This document shows positions 35,901-44,606 of a stretch of 64,000 nucleotides of DNA, one piece after another. The notes under the pieces are model-generated. The model did not search any database and was not told the DNA's origin. It saw nothing but the letters and a program-made list of their open reading frames with translations. Position numbers and translations under genes: made by a program. Within the stretch, counting starts at the first letter, position 1, and the number at the start of each line of letters is the position of its first letter. Origin of the DNA: Trileptium ribeirensis (taxonomy: Eukaryota > Nematoda > Enoplea > Enoplida > Thoracostomopsidae); the NCBI GenBank assembly GCA_030248225.1, contig JASANE010024981.1, positions 124,001-188,000 on the forward strand, in the 5' to 3' direction.

Positions 35901-38433
35901 GTTGGGTTTAAAGTGGAATCCAACGTTGGATGTTTTTTATGGTCCTCAAACCGAACATAAGCTTGCTGTTTCGACGAAAAGAGGTGTTTTGACACATACT
36001 GCATCTGTTTTCGATCCGTGTGGTTGGTTCTCTGCAGTCACGGTGAAAGGAAAGCTTTTTCTACAGGACCTTTGGCGGAAAAAGATGGGTTGGGACCAAC
36101 TTATGGCTGGTGACCTTTTGAGCCAATGGAGGACTATTGCCAACGACTTGGACGCGCTTAACGCTTTCTTGGTTCCGCGGATGCTGGTGCCATGGTCATT
36201 GCATCAATCAGACGACATCCACATCAACTGTTTTTGTGACGCATCTCAGCGTGTTTATGCAACATGCGTATATATCAGCGCAACGAAAGGCGCGTGCATC
36301 AAATCTTCACTAATCTTCGCCAAAGCAAGGCTGGGGCCAATGAAACAAATGACCGTGCCCAAGCTAGAGTTAATGGCCGTAGTCTTAGGTGTTAGGGTGG
36401 TTCAATTCGTTGTTCAGCAATTGTTGCTCGATACCAACGTGATAGTTAATCTATGGACAGACTCGAAGTGTGTCCTAGCTTGGATATCTAGTGAAAAAGT
36501 GCTGACGTCGTTTGTGGAAAACAGACTTCGTGAAATTCGCGGTGCGGCGGGATTAACCTATCGCTATGTGCAAACATCCCAAAATCCTGCTGACCTCCCA
36601 ACTCGCGGTATGTCAGCATCGGCTCTCGAAAATTGTGACTTATGGTGGCATGGTCCAGATTGGATGCAAAACCTGAGTGCCTACAGATCAAAACTACAGG
36701 AAACCACATATCAGGCACAGGTTCCTGGGGTTAGACCTGATGTAGATTTGTCCGAAGGTGTGCTTCTGGCAAAATCTACTCATGGTAACATTGACCTGGT
36801 ATTTTGTTTGGAACGCTTTTCTTTATGGAAAACCTTGATTCGGGTCACCTGTTGGGTACTACGATTCATTAACCGTTGTCGTCGTACTGTCATCTCTTCG
36901 CCATATTTGACGGCTGGGGAACTTCAAGCAGCCAAATTGTTTTGGTTGAAACGTGCGCAAAATGCTGAATTGTCTGAACTCTTCCGTAACAAGCCGAGTG
37001 GCAAATGGAAGAACCTGATGAAGCAACTCGGAATATATCTGGACCCTCTTGGCGTACTCCGGTGTCATGGTAGATACCGGTTCTCTGGAAGTATGACATC
37101 TTCTACGAGGCATCCTGCTTTATTGCCGTCCTCTGGGAAATACACTGAGCTGCTGGTTCATTATTGTCACAATAAAGTTTTCCATGCTGGCGTGAAACAG
37201 ACTCTGGCAGAGCTTAGAAAGGAATATTGGATCAGCCGAGGGAGGTCAGTGATAAAAAAATTAATTCGCTCCTGTCTCATTTGCAGAAGGCATTCCGGGG
37301 GTCCCTATCGAGTTCCTGAAGAAGCGCCTCTACCCGCCTTCCGTTCCACAACTCACCGGCCATTCGATTATGTAGGTTTGGACTACATGGGCCCATTGCA
37401 TGTAAAATCGGAAGGAGTTGTTGATAGCTGTAAAGTTTGGATTGCACTTTTCACTTGTGCCACTGTGCGCGCTATTCATTTGGAGGTTGTCGCGTCCTTA
37501 TCATCATTGGATTTTTTATTGGCTCTGCGCAAATTTGTGGCGTTATATGGTGTTCCGACGATGATAATTTGCGACAACGCTAAGCAGTTTCATGCAGCCG
37601 AGAAAACTCTCAATCGGTTTTTTAAAAACATACCGAATGAACGGGTCATCCAAGACTTTTCGTCAACTAAAGGCATTTCGTGGAAATATATTGTTGAATG
37701 GGCCCCGTGGATGGGGGGTTTTTACGAGCGCTTGGTGTCTTTGGTCAAAATGGCAGTGAAAAAGTCTGTTGGCTCGTGGACCCTCACTCGGCCCGAATTG
37801 CAAACCTTGGTTTATGAAATTAGTGCGGTACTGAACAGCAGACCTCTCCTGTACCAAGAAGACGACCCAAGTGAACCAATCCTCACACCAGCTCATTTTT
37901 TGCTAAAGTCGAAAAGCTTGTTTCCAGAAGTAGAAAGTGAGTGGAATCCGTTGGATCGGCCTGCTTCGACAGATATCCTTATTGAGCATTGGAGGGCCGG
38001 CCAAGCATTATTGAGACAGTTTTGGGATTCGTGGGTTAAGCATTATTTGCTGTCTCTCCGCGAAACTTGGAGACAGAACAAAAATCGGAACACTATTGAA
38101 ATTGCTAAAGTAGGAGACGTTGTGCTGATTAAAAATAATTTGCCTCGTGGTTTGTGGAAGCTTGGAAGAATTTCTGAACTTCATTCTTCGTCAGATGGTC
38201 TTGTTCGATCAGCTAGCATCAAACTGCCCAATGGTAGTATCATAAAACGTCCGTTAAAACTACTTTTCCCTATTGAATGTAGTGTACATGACGCCCATGT
38301 CATGACGCGCGATTGTGAATCCACTTCATCTGCTTTACCGGATGCTAGCCACACGAATAGTGCCGCTCGGCAACGCTCAAGTGGGCCAAGAAAAGCTGCG
38401 GTCATAGCTCGTCAAAGAATTGCGCAAATTTGA
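32944..38433 (+). CDS. BEL/Pao Gag-Pol polyprotein
   Basis: Single frame of 1829 residues encoding everything needed for reverse transcription and integration. In order it has an N-terminal coiled-coil-like region (about 40-115) and a BEL-type Gag domain (about 140-330; LQLTEFDGDPLRWEEFWDDF). Three Cys/His clusters follow (about 369-430; CVFCGDNHPNWEC, CYRCLNKGHKITEC, CFYCQKNNHNSSIC). Next come an aspartic protease (VFDSGSTLSF, about 505) and a reverse transcriptase (about 770-1000; VRIVFDAS, then YMDN near 926). The RNase H is at about 1090-1225 (FCDAS, WTDSK). The integrase has an H2C2 zinc finger (about 1400-1450) and a DDE core (GLDYMGPL near 1478, CDNAKQF near 1543, GFYERLVSL near 1591). 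A C-terminal DUF5641-like domain (GDVVLIKNNLPRGLWK, about 1723) closes the protein. The reverse-transcriptase box has Asn in place of the second Asp, which may be lineage-specific or damaging. No stop or frameshift was seen. Confidence 0.95.
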   Translation: MLGVEGSSENPEQLNNNSDVLLAKARRKVTRSATTVHIKQVNDRLSVVDRTNVDEARLTKLKLESYKNELIQLDTTIAKSIKNETSLEKEVEQNFRYQDNLTENIQRLQLQIDEFMRFSGPESPMNDVPIAADRLPARISTPKLQLTEFDGDPLRWEEFWDDFSCSVDIRTDLSTIDKFKILKQSLKGEALRVADGYFLTQKNYEEVKAALQDRFGDPQVAIFAHFEALLELPQASHDVGQLVQIRDKCEAHIRSLTALGLTENTFGQVFAPILLSKFPRFVKMELHRRNGSQKWTLSALRDHLKEEIDVRTKSDRSFGSHLTQQPSDKQGIDKTGKGKQPKFRTGTTLVVSGKSKKSNRDVVFDIRACVFCGDNHPNWECSKYSSAKERLQKMKDRCYRCLNKGHKITECKSNRACFYCQKNNHNSSICFQQFGSPAGHKSNLALSRSLNPLAEEFVMTTDEVTSKPVNQINITPSATSSRKTVVMESALANVSGLKGSAKARIVFDSGSTLSFARSKLIRQIGARSMGKSATVFSRFGDAHGTHKDYTKVNVLLHLRDGSSLSLCVNEVPQVSTPIRLVPIQLNSVGSVASEAELAEVIVDHALDAEIDILIGLDHYYDIVGMEQWKCPNGLVVKQTSLGKILTGCFSGDTSSLSNAVTDHLMLTVTKTCHNNECNDLEWMWRLEGIGIRDDPGTPSDEIALEHYNRTVRFSGCRYQVQWPFKSDAPEIAVNYELSLQRLKGVQRKLRGDHDLLNKYQGILDDQLAQGVIEVAPEVPEGIVSYMPHHAVVTPSKETTKVRIVFDASAKDNTWSMSLNESMHRGPVFLNDLCGLIIRSRLGAILITSDVEKAFLQIELQPQHRDCTRFLWLKNPLGDTTAENIEILRYTRVPFGVKASPFLLAATIIHHMNRLDTANAAKIKNNTYMDNVLVCVENYTEAITFYNEAKAAFADISMNLREWYCSDSTFIERLPVADQGKSRSPSVLGLKWNPTLDVFYGPQTEHKLAVSTKRGVLTHTASVFDPCGWFSAVTVKGKLFLQDLWRKKMGWDQLMAGDLLSQWRTIANDLDALNAFLVPRMLVPWSLHQSDDIHINCFCDASQRVYATCVYISATKGACIKSSLIFAKARLGPMKQMTVPKLELMAVVLGVRVVQFVVQQLLLDTNVIVNLWTDSKCVLAWISSEKVLTSFVENRLREIRGAAGLTYRYVQTSQNPADLPTRGMSASALENCDLWWHGPDWMQNLSAYRSKLQETTYQAQVPGVRPDVDLSEGVLLAKSTHGNIDLVFCLERFSLWKTLIRVTCWVLRFINRCRRTVISSPYLTAGELQAAKLFWLKRAQNAELSELFRNKPSGKWKNLMKQLGIYLDPLGVLRCHGRYRFSGSMTSSTRHPALLPSSGKYTELLVHYCHNKVFHAGVKQTLAELRKEYWISRGRSVIKKLIRSCLICRRHSGGPYRVPEEAPLPAFRSTTHRPFDYVGLDYMGPLHVKSEGVVDSCKVWIALFTCATVRAIHLEVVASLSSLDFLLALRKFVALYGVPTMIICDNAKQFHAAEKTLNRFFKNIPNERVIQDFSSTKGISWKYIVEWAPWMGGFYERLVSLVKMAVKKSVGSWTLTRPELQTLVYEISAVLNSRPLLYQEDDPSEPILTPAHFLLKSKSLFPEVESEWNPLDRPASTDILIEHWRAGQALLRQFWDSWVKHYLLSLRETWRQNKNRNTIEIAKVGDVVLIKNNLPRGLWKLGRISELHSSSDGLVRSASIKLPNGSIIKRPLKLLFPIECSVHDAHVMTRDCESTSSALPDASHTNSAARQRSSGPRKAAVIARQRIAQI

Positions 38434-38670
38434 CGATGGTCTACTTTATCTTTTAAATTATATATGAAATAAATATTTAAATATATTGTGTAAATTAACA
38501 TTGCTTAAATATAAAATAAAGTTGCAAAAATATTAACAACGCTTTGTTTCGATGGTCCACACTTATATCATACTTTATTTGTTCCGTGGATCAAAATTTG
38601 CTTTTATGGGTAGTATATTCATTTGCAGGAAGTGCTGCGATGTTATATGACTACCAGCTTATTTTTTTTC

Positions 38671-38672
38671 AG
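38671..38672 (+). promoter_or_regulatory. Strong 3' splice site before the second ORF
   Basis: CTTATTTTTTTTCAG ends at 38672. The first in-frame ATG of the second ORF follows at 38681. The long uninterrupted pyrimidine tract is far stronger than expected by chance, which supports expression of the ORF from a spliced mRNA. Confidence 0.55.
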
Positions 38673-38680
38673 TGCGGATC

Positions 38681-40057
38681 ATGCACATTGTTCACGTTGT
38701 GGCGAATCACCCACTGTCGCTGAATCATGCTTTCAATCAGCAGCTGCGATGGGGAGACATAAACGAGTTCACGTCGCTTCGACAAATATATTATTACATC
38801 TTCCTCAAGCATCATAACCATCCGAATGCCGCACGAGAGCTGCTTGAAGAGCCACGGTTCCAATGGCAGCCAGAGTCCATCCGGCCTTTTGTGGAAAAGG
38901 TGGTGCCTAATCCCAATATAAACTTCATTCGGTATACAGATGACATCTACCTAACAATAATTATTCACCAACTTCAGCAGTCTGGAAATGCATTCAGCGA
39001 GTTCCTGGAAGGAGAGTTGTCAAAGGCAGCGAATCCGCGCGAAGTGGAATTCCGCGTATACACGGCAACTCACGATTTGGTTATGACATCGGGCTACAAG
39101 TACGGGCAGTGGGGCTCTGTATTACCCGGTTTCAACATCCATGCAAAAAACCTTAGTACTGCTGCTAAAATAATTATGGGTGACAGTCCGATGGATAATC
39201 CGCTGTATCAAGATATCTGCACTAATGTGTCATTCTTTGACCCGGTGGTACATAAGTCCATTCTTATAATAAGTGACAGCCAAACTCGCTTTTTTAAGAA
39301 TATAACAGGTGGTGACGTTGTGCCAGTGAGTGGCGGACGTTTTGGTGACATCGTTAATGTGATAAGATCTGGTCGATTTAACGTTTCGGATTATAAATGG
39401 GTTGTCATCTACGTTGGAACCAACTGCGCCATTAAACAGTCGTATACGTCCGCCCAACGCGAATACGAGTGGCGTCAATTACGCCAGTTGCTTATCGATG
39501 AGGCATCCCGACGCGACAACCCCTCTGTGTTGCTCTGCTGCTCCTTTGACCATCCCTGCAATCCGCGCAATGCGGAGTTATGCGCGTTGATTGAGCAGCA
39601 GCTGCGAAATTCATCAGTGGTTGTCGTAAGTTGGAGTAACATCGCAAACCCATTTTTGTTGCCGAATGGGCGAATAAATCCGGATCTTTTTCAAGTGCGT
39701 CAGCGGCGATATGCTCAGCAGCGTGAAAAGGAAATCCACATTAACCATAAAGGTTTGCGGGAGCTTTGGCTAATTTGGTGCCGCTACTTGAATGGTTTGA
39801 AATTTATCTCGTATTCACTGAGTGAAGAACCTCGCAGTGTTCTCAAGAACGTGTTTCGCCCTCCGGTTACCGACGAATTTGAAGCAGCTTCATCATCCGA
39901 AGTCAGTGTTCAAAGCGTTGTCGCGGCTTCTACGGATAGCAAAGGACAGGGTCATCGATCCAATTCGTCGTCGGATCGCCGTAATGATCGTAGACCTGGT
40001 CGGGATGGTGGATGGGTGAACCGAAAGCGAGCTTGTAATTGGCCGGGCCATGGGTGA
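38681..40057 (+). CDS. SGNH/GDSL-hydrolase-like second ORF of the BEL element
   Basis: 458 residues from the ATG at 38681; the open frame extends upstream only to the splice acceptor. Residues about 1-185 form a conserved but unidentified N-terminal region. About 190-380 resemble an SGNH-type esterase or lipase. The nucleophile block is IISDSQTRFF (about 194), the Asn block is VIYVGTNC (about 242), and the C-terminal His block is IHINHKGL (about 353). The Asp that normally precedes this His is not evident. Residues 420-458 are basic and Ser/Arg-rich. There is no signal peptide or membrane anchor, so it is not an envelope glycoprotein although it sits where env would be. Esterase domains are known in ORF1 of CR1-type non-LTR elements. 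I do not know of one at this place in BEL/Pao. A diverged homologue lies at 43124-44280. Confidence 0.7.
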   Translation: MHIVHVVANHPLSLNHAFNQQLRWGDINEFTSLRQIYYYIFLKHHNHPNAARELLEEPRFQWQPESIRPFVEKVVPNPNINFIRYTDDIYLTIIIHQLQQSGNAFSEFLEGELSKAANPREVEFRVYTATHDLVMTSGYKYGQWGSVLPGFNIHAKNLSTAAKIIMGDSPMDNPLYQDICTNVSFFDPVVHKSILIISDSQTRFFKNITGGDVVPVSGGRFGDIVNVIRSGRFNVSDYKWVVIYVGTNCAIKQSYTSAQREYEWRQLRQLLIDEASRRDNPSVLLCCSFDHPCNPRNAELCALIEQQLRNSSVVVVSWSNIANPFLLPNGRINPDLFQVRQRRYAQQREKEIHINHKGLRELWLIWCRYLNGLKFISYSLSEEPRSVLKNVFRPPVTDEFEAASSSEVSVQSVVAASTDSKGQGHRSNSSSDRRNDRRPGRDGGWVNRKRACNWPGHG

Positions 40058-40077
40058 CGGCATTGCTGGGTCCACAT

Positions 40078-40090
40078 TTTGGGTTGGGAG
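40078..40090 (+). promoter_or_regulatory. Polypurine tract
   Basis: TTTGGGTTGGGAG directly precedes the right LTR (TGTTATG at 40091). It is G-rich but interrupted by T, the expected position of plus-strand priming. Confidence 0.5.
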
Positions 40091-40237
40091 TGTTATGATT
40101 CGTGAAGACTATGAATATTAGCTATAACATTTGAATATATTGATATGCGTAAAGCTGATGTTGTTGTTCCTCATTTTGCTTATATTGTTTTTCATTCCTA
40201 AAGAAAAGAGTGTTGCGTCAACGTGTTATAATTATTA
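40091..40237 (+). repeat. Right LTR of the BEL element
   Basis: Same 147-bp sequence as 32422-32568 with one difference. It is followed at once by A/C-rich sequence without a target duplication. Confidence 0.9.
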
Positions 40238-41247
40238 ACAAAAACCCAACAAAGCAAACACTAAGACGTACACACAACATACCCGCACACACAACCCCCA
40301 CCCCCACCAATGTTATATTATCTTTTATGGAACAAATAATCAACAAAAATACATAGAACTAATCGCTCTACATCAACCAAAAACATACTCAATTTACCAA
40401 CACAAAATCAAACAGTAACCTAAACACAATAAATTCAATAAAATACTCCCAATTCTCAAATAATCCCTTAAAAAAACAGATAATTTTCTTAACCACACAC
40501 CAATTATAAAAATAACCACACACACCTCCATCATATATTTCAGACGACTACGGATACAAGGTACAGGCCATAATATTTCATCATAGTGATGCGCACATCC
40601 TCCAAAAAGCGAGCACACATATCTCCCCCCCCCACATTCCGAGCAATCCCCCGGCAACAACAAAGAAATGAAAAAATACAAACTCCCCAAAGATGTAAAA
40701 AAGGTATACTCAGACGACGACAGCAGCAGCGCACAAAGCAACAACTAACAACCCAGTCAGCTCTTGGGTAGCAGGAAAAGGAGAACCAACATCGAGAAAC
40801 GTGAAGAGAGTACATTTCTGGGTCGTATGTATGTGTAAGTGACTGATGTAAAAAAAATAGCTGGCGATCGAGAGAGAAAAAAAAAAAAAAAGCCACAGAA
40901 AAATACAAACACAAAAACACATAGAGTAAAAGATCCCGCGCACATGGTCGTTTTATCAGACGACAGCTTCAGCAACCGCTAGACACAGTTGCTCCAGATC
41001 AGACGACTACGGAAAAAACAGCCATAATATCATCTATACGCAATCTTCACGAAATCGATCACATATCCCACCACGTCCGACACACGCAACAACAAAATAT
41101 ATAACAACCCCCAAAACAAATCACACACACAACAGCGCCCAAAAAAACCCACACCCAAAAATACATCCAAACATATAACATAAAAAACCCCACACAAAAA
41201 AAACCAAAAACAAACACAACAAACCCCACACCACCCACCCCAACAAC
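40238..41247. other. A/C-rich, low-complexity stretch, possible consensus artefact
   Basis: The plus strand is strongly depleted in T and G in several parts; for example 41160-41247 is almost only A and C. CAGACGAC words recur at 40540, 40712, 40959 and 41000. The segments after 40540 and 41000 look like damaged copies of one sequence (GACTACGGATACAAGG and GACTACGGAAAAAACAG, both followed by CATAATAT). The minus-strand Cys/Phe-rich frames here are by-products. The similar T-poor stretches in the satellite suggest poor consensus calling, but a natural low-complexity region is possible. Confidence 0.45.
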
Positions 41248-41550
41248 ATGCCGACAACAATCGAAGTAACAGCTTTAAATCATGGTCAGCTTCAGATGTA
41301 TGTGCCGCAACAAGAAACGTTTCGATCATTCGATGTAACGTGTTCGAATGCCGATATTACGACCGATGGAACTATCATAGTTGATTTAAACGGGAACAAA
41401 GTGCAAGCGCTGTTGGACACCGACGCCAAGGTGTCTTTGATATCAAGCAACCTTATGACATCGATTGTTGGAACGGGCGACACTTTTTGTGAACCAAGCA
41501 AACCCAAAGCAAAAGCAAAGCCAAAGCAAGCCCTTACGATCCGCATCTAG
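41248..41550 (+). pseudogene. Retropepsin-like fragment of an older retroelement
   Basis: Frame of 100 residues with VQALLDTDAKVSLISS near residue 54. This is the active-site region of a retroviral-type aspartic protease with Asp in place of the usual Gly after DT. A Lys/Ala/Pro-rich end (KPKAKAKPKQ) follows. The start is next to the A/C-rich stretch, so the 5' part may be missing or misread. It is probably part of the same old element as the ORFs that follow. Confidence 0.45.
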
Positions 41551-41612
41551 ACATAAATTGTAATACTGAATAATTTAGTCATTTTAATATTAGTGATTTA
41601 AACACGGTTCAT

Positions 41613-42497
41613 TTGACTATAGCTAACTGTTTATTCAATGAAATATTTCGACCAGCAGTCGGAACAACAGAGCTGAGCGATATGATGGACGACGAAATTA
41701 TACTTCATTATGATGATGACCTGATGAATGTGGCGTTAGAAGCTTTATACAATGCTAACACAACAGACGATTACAGTCATCACGTAAATTCGGCAGTTAT
41801 AGCTATCTGTCACAAGGCGGTCTGCGAAACTGCAGTGGAAGCGGTGGAAATTAGACCGCCGCCGTTAAATACTATTATTACGCAGGCTCATGGATTGTTG
41901 GAGCCCCTATCATCAATACTACCGCCTGGTGTTACAGAGCAATCGTTAAGGTGGAATCCCGCAATTTACCCGAAGGTACGATACACGCCATCCAAGACTG
42001 GCGGTAGAAGTGGCGACGCAGATCATCATCCAAAAAGCAAAGGTATTCGGCAGCACGAAAAATGGGGACAATGGCGACTCCAAAAAGAACAGCAATGCAC
42101 GGAAGCTATGGAAAATGTGTCGAGTTGTCAACGTATTGAATCACTCAGTCATGTAGAAGAAGGCTACGGTTCAACAGTAACTTATAAACCGGTGCGAAAT
42201 AATGTCGCCGAGCCACCGGAAAAATGTGATGTTGTAGGAAATGATAGCGGAGATGATGTACCGATTATTGAATTAAAGGGTGCGGACAGTGAAGAAATAT
42301 GCGAAACGGTTCCAAAGAACATACCATTTGAGTTGATTATCGCCGGCTGCATTGTCGATCCGCGCATAGTAAGCGAAAGGCTGCGTATTGCGGATATGTC
42401 CTTTTATCCACTGCCGACGTTTGGGGAGAATTTAGTTTTGATTCGGCGAAATAAATCAATAAAGCTAGCGAGTCAATCATCAACTCCGCCTAACTAA
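41613..42497 (+). CDS. Unrecognised ORF, probably retroelement-derived
   Basis: 294 residues, acidic, no transmembrane segment. It contains a Lys/Gln-rich middle (HEKWGQWRLQKEQQ) and ends PPN* directly against the ATG of the next ORF at 42498. I recognise no domain. Its length in AT-rich DNA suggests recent coding function. It follows a retropepsin fragment in the same orientation and is cut off from downstream sequence by the minus-strand BEL element, so a retroelement origin is the simplest reading. Confidence 0.4.
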   Translation: MTIANCLFNEIFRPAVGTTELSDMMDDEIILHYDDDLMNVALEALYNANTTDDYSHHVNSAVIAICHKAVCETAVEAVEIRPPPLNTIITQAHGLLEPLSSILPPGVTEQSLRWNPAIYPKVRYTPSKTGGRSGDADHHPKSKGIRQHEKWGQWRLQKEQQCTEAMENVSSCQRIESLSHVEEGYGSTVTYKPVRNNVAEPPEKCDVVGNDSGDDVPIIELKGADSEEICETVPKNIPFELIIAGCIVDPRIVSERLRIADMSFYPLPTFGENLVLIRRNKSIKLASQSSTPPN

Positions 42498-42902
42498 ATG
42501 GTCGTACCTATTCGAAGCGCGGGAATGCAGTCGGTAACGGTATCAGTGTGTTGTTCTCAACCGGTTGCAACACATCTTCCGATTTTGGCGCTATCATCTG
42601 AGCAGCTCCAGCCGGACATGAGTAATGATAGATGCGCAGCGGGTGCGATTGAAGCGGTCTTATCCTTTGGTCAGTTCAACACGTCAGAATTAGCTAGTTC
42701 AATAGAGAGAGGCAACAATGGTACTTTTCAACCGGATACACAACTATCGTGCAAATGGGCGTCATCGAATATCAAATCGCGTAAACTATCTGTGAACTCG
42801 CCGCCTGTTGGTTGTCCGTCAGTATCGGAACCAAATCAATCCGATAAAATATCGCTCGCTAACGCAAAATCTGTCTGTAATCTATTGTGGAAAAAACACT
42901 AG
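42498..42902 (+). CDS. Unrecognised ORF truncated by a BEL LTR
   Basis: 134 residues beginning VVPIRSAGMQSVTVSVCCS, the kind of segment seen between protease and reverse transcriptase in Ty3/gypsy-like Pol, though the match is vague. The last codons lie inside the left LTR of the minus-strand BEL element (which starts at 42886), so the natural 3' end has been replaced by the insertion. Confidence 0.35.
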   Translation: MVVPIRSAGMQSVTVSVCCSQPVATHLPILALSSEQLQPDMSNDRCAAGAIEAVLSFGQFNTSELASSIERGNNGTFQPDTQLSCKWASSNIKSRKLSVNSPPVGCPSVSEPNQSDKISLANAKSVCNLLWKKH

Positions 42903-43102
42903 CAAAGGAGAGATTGATAATCTGCAAATTACTACGTTTATTTTAGCATTAAACCCATTGAACACTAATCATCCGACATCACACATATCAACACAAACTT
43001 TCTCAGCTAGCTACCCATTTTGATGCAAATCTAGCTACAACAAGAACAATGGTTGTAATTCATGTGTGTTTCAAAGAAAAATCACATCCTGCTTTCAGCA
43101 CA
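42886..43102 (-). repeat. LTR of the minus-strand BEL element (its 3' LTR)
   Basis: TGTGGAAAAAACACTAGC to TTTCAGCACA on the plus strand. It is a direct repeat of 46044-46249, with several substitutions and a 12-base difference around 43040. On the minus strand it reads TG...CA. Confidence 0.75.
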
Positions 43103-43123
43103 TTCCCGATGAATAGTTTCGAT

Positions 43124-44280
43124 CTAACTAATAATTGTACCAGTATGATTACGCTTGACTGTAAGCCTCTTTTTCGACAATTTATAAGAAATCATTTTCA
43201 CTTCTGGCAGTACCTTTGAGCATGCAGCCCACATTTTCCCAAACGCCAACTGATTCAGATGAAACATATAGTTATTAAACAATCTACTATCAATAACTGT
43301 CCCATCACCAAAGGGAAGTCCCGGACGTCCAAACCAATTCAAACATCTGAATTTTAGTTCCTGATAATTGCTGCTCGACCCACCTAGAGTGTTCCTCCGC
43401 TTTTGGCACAACAGGATTAGGGACAGTGCAACTGACCAAAATCCTAGTATCCAAGAACTTTTCTAAAGCATCTATTAAAACCGATGCAATCTGTGCCCAT
43501 GAATGTGCCCATTTGCTGCGGCTTTTTTGTGCTTCATTAACACCGCAATTCAGTATAACCATAGCAAATTCATTTAACCAAACATCCTGCAACTCCAACT
43601 CCCTTGCCAATGTCTCAAAGCGACCGCCTGAATAAGAAATTACTTTCCCTCCTTGAACTGATTCCAAGTGACGGCACTGACTATCTGATAACACTAGCAA
43701 AGTGATCCAGTAAGCCGTCGGCATGTCAATGATTTTTCCCTGCATGTGCTTGACCCCAAATCTAGGAACCCGATGTCCATCTAAATGCATTTCAAGCAGT
43801 ATGTCCGGTGTTTAACCATAAATATTGAAACCTGGAAATTGATTTCGGCGTTCAGCTGTATTTTTTTCTAGCCCACAAGACCAGAGAAACCCTGACCTTG
43901 CTTGGCAGTTAACGAAGCGAATTGACCGCTGATTATCGACAGCTTTGATTGTTTCGAGAAAGACCGGTCGAAACATATTTCTTTATGTTTCATCAAATGC
44001 ACCATGATGTCTAAGTAAACATCCTTTGAACGAAACAACCATTCGGGAGAAAGTTGGAAACCCTCTTCTCTAGAAATGTAGCTATTTCAGGACGTTGGTT
44101 GTTGCATGATGTATCTGAGAACATGAGGGTGTTGAGTTCGGGCTGATCGAGTTGCAGGAGCATTAAATGATAGTACGCCATTTCGATTGATGTCGTCACC
44201 GTATCACCAAACTCTAGGGATTGAAAGCGATAGATGCGGGATAACGGGAACTGAGCATTGATAAAGTGATACCGAGGCAT
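43124..44280 (-). pseudogene. Diverged homologue of the SGNH-type BEL second ORF
   Basis: Minus-strand frames 44280-44011, 43790-43305 and 43411-43124 together parallel the ORF at 38681 along its length. There is an N-terminal part ending in a similar 'E....F.EK.V' helix, QFPGFNIYG (compare VLPGFNIHA), and LLVLSDSQCRH (compare LIISDSQTRF). KVISYSGGRFETLA (compare VVPVSGGRFGDIV), VILNCGVNEA (compare VIYVGTNC) and YMFHLNQLAFGKMW (compare EIHINHKGLRELW) follow. Stops and frameshifts separate the frames, so it is not functional. The Ser, Asn and His positions are kept in both copies, while the Asp before the His is absent in both. Confidence 0.65.
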
Positions 44281-44336
44281 AAGGAAAGCTCAAACAAAAT
44301 TAAAGACATCATTATATAAACTTTATTGACAGCATT

Positions 44337-44606
44337 TCAAAGTTCGACTGATATCTCTGACTGATTATCTGTATCGCCGATAGCCTCTTCCGCCTTCTTA
44401 GATTGTTCATCAGGTGGTACTTCTATAGGGTAAAGATGGCCAAGTGACCTGTTTATCACTCTACCATTAACCGTTCTAACGGCTGCTGAACGAATGTGCA
44501 CATCCCTACTAAGCTGAAGTTGCATAATTTTTGCTAATTTCCACTGTCCCCTAGGTAACTGTCCTTTACAACCACAATAGAGCCTACTGATGGTTCTAAT
44601 CGGCAA
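44337..44606 (-). pseudogene. C-terminal Pol fragment (DUF5641-like) of the minus-strand BEL element
   Basis: The minus-strand peptide has QLPRGQWKLAKIMQLQLS and RTVNGRVINRSLGHLYPIE. It aligns with NLPRGLWKLGRI and KLPNGSIIKRPLKLLFPIE at the end of the intact Gag-Pol. The preceding Pol sequence is deleted, and 44534-44740 already reads Gag (GTNPWELSNLREWLKEEI). Confidence 0.7.

Larger units (their letters stand above)
32422..40237 (+). mobile_element. BEL/Pao LTR retrotransposon with SGNH-type second ORF
   Basis: Complete-looking element of 7.8 kb: a 147-bp LTR at each end (one difference), a primer-binding site directly after the left LTR, an intact Gag-Pol, a second ORF in the env position and a purine tract before the right LTR. 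The near-identical LTRs and intact ORFs imply a recent insertion. The LTR is short for this superfamily. The five bases before the left LTR (GTGTT) do not match those after the right LTR (ACAAA), so no target duplication is visible. The sequence after the right LTR is abnormal (see 40238-41247). Confidence 0.9.

Noticed and set aside
33258..38405. Many minus-strand ORFs opposite Gag-Pol
   Set aside because: They are shadows of the long coding frame.
38681..40057. Second BEL ORF considered as an envelope glycoprotein
   Set aside because: It has no signal peptide, no transmembrane segment and no Cys-rich ectodomain. The visible motifs fit an SGNH-type fold.
40394..41329. Cys/Phe-rich membrane-like ORFs on the minus strand
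   Set aside because: They arise from A/C-rich plus-strand sequence that is probably an artefact.
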